This document shows positions 55,001-64,000 of a DNA stretch of 64,000 bases, one piece after another. Each line of letters begins with the position of its first letter. Within the stretch, counting starts at the first letter, position 1. Source of the DNA: Phoronis australis (Eukaryota; Phoronida; Phoronidae); contig NMRA01000094.1 of assembly GCA_002633005.1 (NCBI GenBank), positions 393,714 to 457,713 of the forward strand, given 5' to 3'. The notes beneath the pieces were generated by a model. It was given only the letters and a program-made list of their open reading frames with translations, made no database searches and was not told the origin of the DNA. The position numbers and the translations under genes were made by a program.

Positions 55001-55880
55001 GAGCATTGCAGACTCGTTTTTCCCACATATCAAAGCTTTCGTGAGGTCCAAACTTTTCATGACAGTACTCATCATCATATGCATGTTTCTTTAACTCATT
55101 AAGCCAGAGTGAGTTGGTATGCACATCTGGTACGCTTGACATGCTTTCCACCCAGAGGAGATGGTGCAGCACCAGGAGTGAAGACATTGTCTAGGGAGAA
55201 CATGTGGTCCCATCCAGATCCGTCCAACAGTTTACCTCCACTCTCTTGAAATGCCATTTCGATGTGGAGCATGCCCATGAAGCATAGGTCTACCATTTTT
55301 GATTCACCGACCTCAGCAGGGTACCGCCATTGCATTTTTTCTTCTGAGCATTATATGCAGCCTGATTCAAACCAACAAAAATAATATAACCAATAGATGC
55401 AAGAGTGGAGCTGCGCGGGAACAAGCGTTTGACATTTTCTATCCGGACACAATGCGCGGGGCCAACCGTTTGGTATTTTAAGTTCATAGAAAGTGTAAAA
55501 AGATTTTAATGGCCTCAAAGCATAAAACTAACATCAGAAATAAACTCCCGCACCCAAAAACATGGATTTACAACATGATCTGGTGATGATAATAGCCGAG
55601 ATATGCCAATTTCCATTTTCGGCGGCGGCCATGTTGGATTTTGTGCGTAGCGGCCACTAGGGGGTTAGCACAGTTTGTTTGCGGTGCTTTTTAGAAATGT
55701 TTTACCTATTCCTAACATTGTACCAATTTGCAGACGTTTGTCAAGTGCGCGATTTTCATGAATTCCCTCTCCGCTATATTGCAAAATTTGTCCCAAAGAT
55801 ACATAAGGTTCATGAATCCGAACTTTCAAGTTTCGGAGTTACGAACTCTTTACTTTCGGACTGGTGGACCTGCGGCCAAT
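52030..55880 (-). mobile_element. TIR-bounded DNA element carrying a degraded GCDxxS-family gene
   Basis: Left (~52,030-52,470) and right (~55,490-55,880) arms are inverted copies of roughly 350 bp. Shared pieces include aaaatccaayatggccgccg with ccgaaaatggaaattggcat, accgcaaacaaa, and outer gtccgaaag repeats. The interior is a minus-strand coding remnant (see 52,800-55,487). The architecture is that of a class II element, but the superfamily and target duplication are not determined. Confidence 0.7.
52800..55487 (-). pseudogene. Degraded member of an unnamed multi-copy family (GCDxxS, Cys-rich tail)
   Basis: Reading leftward: WLNELKKHAYDDEYCHEKFG and RFIRGQRLGNWPLTLKAHVK then FAFGHTNYAG (54,830-55,190); a 185-codon helical stretch with NIGQTKFTEIVTKLLSEINP (54,130-54,687); PRGTQWQTFLKIVK (53,660-53,850); ISVHQISQNLG..LFHVLTGCDVVS (53,208-53,465); and a tail C-x-C-x(3)-C-x(3)-C-x-C with GNCKCHRAGLGRC (about 52,800-52,930). 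Frameshifts break it into at least six pieces. The family is common, often in many copies, in marine invertebrate genomes (from memory); its biochemical role is unknown to me. Confidence 0.65.
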
Positions 55881-57138
55881 TGCCTGGACCACCCAAGACG
55901 TGAATGTATTTCCTGTTTTAGGTCCAAATTCTTCAGAAATTATGCAAGGGAACAAGTAATACACGTAGGGTGTTCGAAGTTATTGATAATTAAATCTGAA
56001 TCGCGTCGGGACATTTTATCCTGCAGTGAAAGAATTACGTTTGAATGAAATGTTCGTCAAAAAACGACCACCGGAATGCGACTGATTTGTACAGTACAGC
56101 ACCATAGCTTTACAATTGTTTAGGACCCCTTTTCGGTGGAACACGTGTACAGATTGCTTCAAGAAAACACATACCATCTGTACGTGATTCTATAAATTTA
56201 GTCAGGTTCCGATTTTCAAAAAGGCCTCAGAAAATGATGTCGAGGTCATTTGGAGTTAATGCTGATCTGACGATTTATTTTAACTAATTTTGGGATGCTG
56301 AATCAAAAAATTGTATGCCAGACTGAAATTGGCAAGTCCCAATAAATGCGTTTTAAAATGAGCATGAAACCATAGGTTTTCAGGCACAATAAAATCAATT
56401 TTGATACTATTTTATGATTAGAGGTCAAGGGCACGCAAAAAGGTCAAGGTCACATTATGCCGCACATGTTTCACTTGAAATACAGTGAGTTCAAATATTT
56501 TAGGGCATCTTTACACAGAAATTCAGAATAGTTTTGGAGTGTTTCAGGCATAACATTGAATGGCAATATGAATTTTCTTAAGTCATCGATAAATCTAAGA
56601 TGGCTGCCAGCCACCATCATGAAATTGTAATGCCAATGGACGTATTCTTAGCTCTCGAGCAATATGTCAATGTATTAGGTTCTCATGCACTGGAAGCTCA
56701 TTTTAAGCACTAATTTTGAGACTGGATGTCAAGATTATGCTCAAATGTTGAACTTTGCAAATGTGCGATGACTTGACCACACGAAAATGTCAGTTTCTAT
56801 GGGTTACCATCAAACCAGCCACTTCTATTTCAATTTCATTTTTATTACAGCTACACGAACATCGTTTGATACACTAACACGTTTCTTATAAATAAAGATT
56901 ATAGCAAGTCAAACGGAATATTTCCCGTAAAAAGTTTTCTTAGAACAGTAAAGAATAAGGAAAGCGTAGCAAATGTGGTTCCTCATGGAGCAATATTGCT
57001 TTCTGAGTGAAAGTGCCATAGTCGAACTCTTCTGATTCATTACCATTATTATGAGATATGCATACAGAGTAACGGCATTTCACAAAAGGCAACAACAAAA
57101 GCCTCGAGTGTTACAGTAACCAACAGCTCAATCATTTC

Positions 57139-57917
57139 TCAATCAGTGGCATTCCGGCAATGTGTCTGAGAGTCCATACATTTGCACGCATCAGTGCCCC
57201 GGAGTCCAACTTGTCGACAACCACAGCGTACGCTGGGACAGCGCATGTTATTTTTATGCAGGAATCTGGAATTGGTGTTAACGTCATCAACAAAGGTATT
57301 GTATGCTCGCCTACAAATATCCAACCAGAATGAGCGACGTCTGCAATTCCTGTATGCCTGTCTCAAACAGCTGCCTGGTAGTTAGCTCGTTGTATGTACC
57401 ACTGAACAGCGTCAGAGGACGGCCGCAAAGACTCATGGGAGACACCTTTGCCAAATAAGGCCACACGAACTTTATCGCTGACAGATTGATTGCACAAACC
57501 ATAAATATGGCACACAAACTCTTCTGTTTGAGATTCCGCCTGTGGTGTAAGGACTTTCCTCCCGATGTCTTCTAAGCTGGGAAACTTGTGTCACAGCCTG
57601 TTATTGCACGAAATGCTGGTAGACTTGCAACCATGGAACTGGTCAATCTCATGAACTGGTATGCACGCTGGTTTCTTCGTAGTGCCTAATTTCATCCAAA
57701 GCTGAGAACATTTCATTTTCTCAGAGTGGTGCACCAGGAGAACAAGTACGTCTGTGTCACGCGAGGAAACGACCTTGGTGTCAACTTCTACATTTACGCA
57801 GTGTGAGACAATGTGTGTGTCAGCTTCCTCATGGTTTGCCTGTAATGCCGAAATGTCGAATTGTGGATCAGATGACAACACTTTCCTTTTGTTGTAACAT
57901 TCCACACTTACATTCAT
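57139..57917 (-). pseudogene. GCDxxS-family remnant, left arm
   Basis: Encodes LQANHEEADTHIVSHCVNVE and VVSSRDTDVLVLLVHHSEKM, then ACIPVHEIDQFHGC, then after a gap GYL-type and VVDKLDSGALMR-like tail pieces. The N-H-E-E-A-D-T-x-I-V and D-T-D-V-L-V-L-L motifs are family hallmarks (acidic, possibly a nuclease-like fold, inference). The segment equivalent to GITDCD is deleted in this copy. Confidence 0.6.
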
Positions 57918-57924
57918 TCTTTTT

Positions 57925-58975
57925 CCAGAAGGACACTATAGCACTAGCTGTTGAGACAAGACTTCTTGAAGGTCTTGTTTGTTTTCTGCTACTGCCTGTT
58001 TCTTCCACTGATGGAAGTTTGCATCAGGAAAGCAAATCAGCACTAGTTGAATTGCTCGTAGATAGCACTGACACGCCGTCCATGATATATCTGAGAGGAG
58101 CAGCGGCACTAGTCATCGCTGGACAAGCCGTGACTCTTGGAGACTATGCAAAGTCATTTATGAAGACCATTCTGGCTATAGGAGACGGTTTCGAACGAAT
58201 AGATATAACATTTGATCTATATCGGCAACACTCAATTAAAGAAGAAGCATGTAAAAAGAGAAGCAAGGGTATTTATTGGATCAGATGTCAAGTGAATGAC
58301 TTGTCTGTATCGCTTCCAGAAAACTGGTAGAGTTTCATCGAGATGGCAGAAAACAAACATACCAGTTCACAAGATTTACAACAAAATGTCAAGTTCCATG
58401 GTTGCAAACCTACCAACGTTTCATGGAATAACAGATTGTGACACAATTTCCCAGCTTCACGGACACGGAAAAAAGACCACCTGGAAAGTGTTTACGGAAC
58501 ACCATGCTCCCTTAGAAGACCTCGGGAAGAAAAGCCTCACAACACAGGTGGCATCTGAAGCTGAAGAGTTTATGGTGTGCGCAATCAAGCTGTTTGGGAT
58601 GAAGCTCATGTGGCCTTATTTTGCAAAGGTGTCTCCCATGAGTCTTGGCGGCGGTAGTCTGAGCTGTCTAGGGACACATACAACGAGCTAAATATCAAGT
58701 AGCTGTTTGGAGACAGGCAGACAAGAGCACTCAAGAACTCCCAGACATCGCTCATTCTGGTTGGATATTTGTAGGCGAGCACACACTACCATTGTTGATG
58801 ACGCTACCACCAATTTCAGAATCCTGCATAAAACTAACAACATGTAGATGCACCAAGGGCTGTTCCAGCGTGCCCTGTGGTTGTCGACAAGTTGGACTCT
58901 GATGCACTGATGCGTACTGGTGCAAGTGTATGGACTCTCAGACACATTGCCAGAATACCGGTGTTTGAGAATCAA
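57925..58975 (+). pseudogene. GCDxxS-family remnant, right arm
   Basis: Encodes IDITFDLYRQHSIKEEACKK, then in other frames PENW, IPVHKIYNKMSSSMVANLPT and FHGITDCDTISQLHGHGKKT with TWKVF, then SEAEEFMVCAIKLFGMKLMW and a tail matching the left arm. Frameshifts after 58,330 and 58,690. It retains D-C-D-T-I-S where other members have G-C-D-T-x-S. Confidence 0.65.
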
Positions 58976-59900
58976 TTGAGTTGTTAGTTACTATAAGACT
59001 TGAAGGTTTTGTTGTTACCTTTTGTGAAATGCCATTACACTGTCAGCTAATCTCATAATAATGGTAACGAATCAAGAAGAGTTCGATTCTGGCACTATCA
59101 CCCAAAAAGCAAGATCGCTCCATGAGGAACCACAATTGTCACGCTTTCTTTTATAATTTAATTTTCTAAGAAAACTTGCTAACGAAAATATTCTGTCTGA
59201 CTTGCTATAATCTTTGTGGCAAATAATGTTCGTGTAGCTGTAATAAAAATGAAATTGAAATATAGAAGTGTCTTGTTTGCTGGTAACCCATTGAAACTGA
59301 CATTTTCGTGTGTTCAAGTCATCGCACATTTGCAAAATTCAACATTTGAGCATAATCTTGACATCCAATCACGAAAATGGTGAGATATTGCTCGAGAGCT
59401 AAGAATACTTCCTTAGGCATTACAATTCCACGCTGGCAGCTGGCAGCCATCTTGGATTTATTGATGACGTAGGAAAAGCTCATTTTGCCATACATTTTGC
59501 CTGAAACACTCCAACACTATTCTGAATTTATGAATAAAGATGTCTTGAAATATTTGAGCATACTGTATTACCACTGGAACATGTGCGACATAATGTGACC
59601 TTGATCTTGACCTTTTCGCGTGACCTTGACTTTCAATCACAAAAACAGTATCAGAATCATACCTGAAAACCTATAGTTCGATGTAACATACTCATTTAAA
59701 AGGTATTTATTGGGACTTGCCAATTTCAACATGGCTGATGGCGGCCATCTTGGATTTGAGGGTTATGCCGGCAAAATCCAGTCCGACAATTTTTTAGATT
59801 CAGCATCCCAAAATTAGTTAATAAAAATCAATCATCAGATCTGCATTACCCCCAAATTCCCTCGACAGTCATTTTTTGCCAATTTGGAACCTGACTATTG

Positions 59901-61150
59901 TGTTTATTCTTAAATTTGTGAAATGATGAGAAAAAACAAAAATTACAATTAATTGTTGAAAAGTATATAATATATGCAAAAGAAAGCAAAATGCAGACTT
60001 CAAATATCTTTAATTCACACATTGTGCTTTAAAATTCGCGAACACGATATCAAGGAGGCTAAACAAAAACATAGGTTACTCGCCATTAGAGATAACGTTA
60101 CCAAATTTTGTCATGAAAAGACGATGTAAAGGAAAAGTGTATTTACTATACCAACAACATGGCATTTTTAATTTTCCTACATGCAGATGGCGAAGAAAGG
60201 AATTGCATCTTAACTAAACTATTAAATTTATACTACTGAATGTGTACAGGCTACACCATATCTTAGAAGTCCATTGCAATGATGAAATATTCGAAAATGG
60301 CGCTACCACACAATGAAATTACACCTTAAAAAACATCATGCACGGACAGCGTTTACTGTTCATGTTAACAGGCCAGTTCATGTATGTGTTTACTGTTCAT
60401 GTTAACAGGCCAGTTCATGTATGTGTTTAATGTTCATGTTAACAGGCCAGTTCATGTATGTGCTTACTGTTCATGTTAACAGGCCAGTTCATGTATATGT
60501 CTCCAATGTATTTCTATTTTTGTTGTAGTGTGTTATTGTCACTGATTTTTTAAACATTTTACATTGTCTACCATTTCCCAATCAATGCTAAAAATAGCTA
60601 AGAGGTCGAACAATATATTAAGAACATTCCAACAACAACACCAACAACAACGACAGTACTATAGGACTTTTCAAAAAAATGTCTCCACTATCACCAGTGT
60701 CGCTGACGCAACTGTTTCATAACGCTTCAAAATCAGCCCCATTTCCTACCATCCACATTAGATTTACATGATGACAGCAATCACATTTCAACCAACTGCA
60801 AACGTCAACGCATGATGGTTACGGATGCAAAAATCACAGGGTGCAGAGATATTGCGTTTAGGACGAAAAGGCTAACGTGGCCGCCAAGAACATAATTTAA
60901 ACCTAGCATTAGACAGCACCTTAGACAGGATCCGGTTACACATTATATAGTGTTTTTTATAACAAGCACCTTCCTCGAAACTCAACTAAATCTTTAGGTT
61001 AGTAAGACATACAGCGGTTGAGAGAGGAGTCATCCTATTACTCAAACAAGGAACACATGTTTAATAGCCATCTTATTACGAATTGTGTATTCTAAGTGTA
61101 TATGCAAAGGCTAGTCCTACACAGGAAAATATGAACAGACTCAGCATATG
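59901..61150. other. Unassigned, AT-rich
   Basis: No gene recognised; contains the 37-bp array at 60,351. Confidence 0.4.
60351..60498. repeat. 37-bp minisatellite, four units
   Basis: Unit gtttactgttcatgttaaca ggccagttcatgtatgt. Confidence 0.95.
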
Positions 61151-61162
61151 TACACACATTGG

Positions 61163-61494
61163 TGGCGCTCCATAGGGGTCTGAACTAAGTTGGGCTATAG
61201 CCCCCACACTGATTTCAGTGCTGCGGGTGGCGCTCCATAGGGGTCTGAACTAAGTTGTGCTATAGCCCCCCACAAAGATTTCAGTGCTGCGGGTGGCGCT
61301 CCATAGGGGTCTGAACTAAGTTGGGCTATAGCCCCCACACTGATTTCAGTGCTGCGGGTGGCGCTCCATAGGGGTCTGAACTGAGTTGGGCTATAGCCCC
61401 CACACTGATTTCAGTGCTGCGGGTGGCGCTCCATAGGGGTCTGAACTAAGTTGGGCTATAGCCCCCACACTGATTTCAGTGCTGCGCCGCCCAT
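61163..61494. mobile_element. 65-bp tandem array within a small transposon, 10-bp flanking direct repeat
   Basis: Five units of tggcgctccataggggtctg aactaagttgggctatagcc..cagtgctgcggg, ending gtgctgcgccgcccat. The whole is flanked by cacacattgg at 61,153-61,162 and 61,495-61,504. Related to the 41.2-kb fragment. Confidence 0.7.
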
Positions 61495-61504
61495 CACACA
61501 TTGG

Positions 61505-63746
61505 CTACACCATCATAATGAACAAGTGAAAGTACTATTATATCTTAGAAGTCCGTTGAATCTGAGCATGTTTGGTACATTCACTGAGTACAACAAACAC
61601 CATTTGACTACTCAACTATTGAGAATTTTTTACATGTGTGAATAGAATACATTCAGGTGAATCTAATCTATGTCAAAAAACGAACCTTTTTCCATTAAGT
61701 GCATGGAAAATAACCCATATACAGGTAATGTTATGTAATGATTTGACATCTAATTCCCGGATATTGTCAATAAAAAACAGCAAAAGTGATTTTCACCCAT
61801 TTATTTATTAGTATGTATGGCTTCGCTTTTCAGAATACCAACAAATACAAATCATAAAATGCGAACACTACAATGGAATTAAACCCGCACAATCCATTTT
61901 TGAAATCGGATTTTACATGTTCTGTTGCTTATTACATTATGAATTACATTTCCACGACTGTACATACGAGTAAATTTAAAACAACCTTTGCAACCTTATG
62001 CTCAGGTTTTCTCTTGCTCCTTTTCTTTCGTTGAAAACATTCGTTCTCACTCTCTTATATTGCTCTTTCACATTCAGGTTCTGAATAAATTTCAACTCGT
62101 GGGTTTCGATGAATCTCATGCTGTCATGTTTGCCTGCAAAATAAATCAGGTTAAAAAAGGTGATAAATGATCTGAAAAAACTTACATTTCATTCTGCTTA
62201 TTGGCTTAACAAAATACTTTCTAAATCATGATAGCAATTACTGTAGTTTGAACTTTCTACCTTATAAAAACGTTAATCTAATGGCCCACTTTATTTACGA
62301 TCTTTAAAATAGGCCTAGTGTAAAAACAGTTGCCTAGCTCACTTAAGCCTGTATTTGAATGCCAATATAAAGGCGCGTTATACAATGAAACCAAACTCGA
62401 ATGTCGCCAGTAGCAAGAAGAAAAGTTATCATTATTCAGGCCTACAGATCACTTATTATAATCACTAGAGAAATTGATTTTATTTATGTAATATTGTATG
62501 AAATATTTAAATTGATTTTATTTATGTAATATTGTATGAAACATTTGAGAATAGCGATTTAATATTTAAAATTGCACACTTACGATTATGGAAACATTAG
62601 TTTACCGTTAGAACAATAATGAAAGAATCTCCCAACCAACTCCGATAAAGCATGCCATAGGCACTTGTCACGGACGCATCGGCTTCCTGGGTCAGCTGAC
62701 ATCTACATTGCTTCCTCATTTTAGAACTTTCGAATATTATCGTTAAAGCTTATATAGACAGTGTTGTGAAAAAGATGGGATTAGCTAATAAGGAATATGA
62801 CTTCGTGAGGTTTGCCGGTTCGAGATTTAGAAACTCCTACTCTTCTTAACTGCACAACATTATTTAATCTTAAATAAAATGGCTTTATTAAGTATTTGTT
62901 AATATTTCATTTATAAATGATCTAGAGACACGGCAAACCCTAGTTATACAGAAGTTAAGTACTACCTAGTGTAATTACTGCATGCTAACAAGATTTCAAC
63001 CCCATGAAACTGTTTTTTAAGAAACCCATATTACTTATAGGCAGCAACCATGAATTTATAAGTTAGATAGCGTGTGCGTGCGTATGTGCGCGCGTGTGTA
63101 TGCATGGTGTTTTATTTTAAGCACACATTTTCGGATTGTTCTACAACTCCCACTACCCCCACGACCGCTTCGACCCACGAGCTGTGGCAATAGGGGTATT
63201 TGTGCGCTGTTTACAAATTTCATAATCTTATTACGTCGCTGTATGGCTTTCGCATAAGATATACCTACACGGGAGTCTGCTCTCGATCAAATCTGGTGAT
63301 TAAAAACAGAAAGTACCGTGAGAACGTGGTCTTGAATAGCGGATTGTGAGCGCGCTATCGTTGTCACGGAAACAGTTCCACGAGCGGCTACCAATGGCCC
63401 AGTTTTACTAAACTTAGGGAGACTGTACGTTAATTTCATATTGTTATTGTTTGCTTTATGTTGTACACTCGTTTACAATATACTCCATATAACGTTGAAA
63501 TATACTTTTTAGTTCACAGTTTGTTTTTTCAAACTGTATTTATTGATGAAATTGCAATTTTGTCGGTTCCTCCACTCTCCGCAAAAAAGGTTGAATCTGT
63601 CATTCACTGAAGAGCAGACGGGACGATTACACTCTGCCGGAAACGACATTTGTAATTCCAAAAAACAGGGAAAACCAGCTGAGCTCACGGCCCAACTCAT
63701 TGGTCCTGATGTTCTATGTTCAGATCGAGTAGAGTTTGTATAGAAT
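61505..63746. other. Unassigned right-hand stretch
   Basis: No gene recognised. A two-copy repeat of attgattttatttatgtaat lies at 62,468-62,541 and a (TG)-rich tract at 63,072-63,106. Confidence 0.4.
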
Positions 63747-63822
63747 GGGTCGAGGGGGTTGTGGGTCGAGGGAATCATGGGTCGTGGGTCGAGGGGGTCG
63801 TGGGATGTTGGGTCGAGGGGAT
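63747..63822 (+). repeat. GGGTCGAGGGG minisatellite with G-quadruplex potential
   Basis: Nine or more G-runs of three to five separated by 4-6 nt loops (tcga, tcgt, ttgt, aatcat, atgtt). Confidence 0.85.
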
Positions 63823-64000
63823 TTTAGAAAAATCCCACGATTAAATGTTATTCACTAAAATGATTTCTAAAAATAAGAAGTGATGTTCCGTACAAGAGAG
63901 AGGGAATGACACGTCCCGGACGGTCGTTTTGATCGGTTCTCAAACTTGACCCCACCTATTGAAAACCTCTGGCTACACCAGTGGTTGTATCCGTTCACCT

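Larger units (their letters stand above)
56200..59900. mobile_element. 3.7-kb head-to-head inverted repeat
   Basis: Arms of about 1.4 kb (56,200-57,600 and 58,480-59,900) are inverted copies centred near 58,045. Matched pairs include acaaaaggcaacaacaaaa with ttttgttgttaccttttgtg, cgcctacaaatatccaacca with its complement at 58,757-58,776, and outer tagtcaggttcc with ggaacctgacta. Each arm holds the 3' half of a GCDxxS-family gene plus its flank. Confidence 0.75.

Noticed and set aside
55679-56048. Overlapping frames of 74 and 106 codons
   Set aside because: They read through the right TIR of the 52-kb element; no coding signature.

Overview
The window is animal nuclear DNA, most likely from a marine invertebrate; I cannot place it more precisely. 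It has short exons with GT/AG splice sites, long AT-rich introns, tRNA-derived SINEs, many minisatellites and degraded DNA transposons. There is no bacterial-style gene packing. One N lies near 41,299.

From 37.9 kb down to 1.5 kb the minus strand carries one large gene, a VPS13D-like bridge lipid-transfer protein. I could join 33 exons with consistent splice phases into about 2,541 residues, starting from an ATG in good context. This is the N-terminal chorein region plus much of the lipid-transfer rod. The gene runs off the left edge before the UBA domain, the VAB domain and the C-terminal helices expected in VPS13D. Orthology to VPS13D rather than VPS13A/B/C rests on segment-by-segment resemblance to vertebrate VPS13D recalled from memory.

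The VPS13D introns are full of tandem repeats (periods from 16 to 69 bp). Several touch splice sites: a 34-bp minisatellite copies the exon 17 acceptor, a 102-bp-offset duplication copies the exon 9 donor, and the exon 14 donor opens into a (GT)n tract. Introns also hold a 524-bp MITE with 6-bp target duplications, an eroded THAP-domain fragment, and composite repeats built from ~140-bp modules. Each module is centred on a core of the CCACTAGGKGGCGC type, close to the CTCF consensus.

From 38 to 64 kb I find no securely intact gene. The region is transposon-derived: a possible 4-kb element at 39.8-43.8 kb, two copies of a tRNA-derived SINE near 45.2-45.8 kb, hAT-like ends near 41.2, 46.8 and 61.2 kb, and three degraded copies of an unnamed multi-copy protein family (GCDxxS and Cys-rich tail motifs) at 52-60 kb. 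One copy is enclosed by ~350-bp terminal inverted repeats; the other two form a 3.7-kb head-to-head inverted repeat. A possible two-exon plus-strand gene of unknown function lies at 48.9-50.1 kb. A strong G-quadruplex motif lies at 63.75 kb.

Exon boundaries were assigned by hand from reading frame, phase and splice consensus; none has transcript support.
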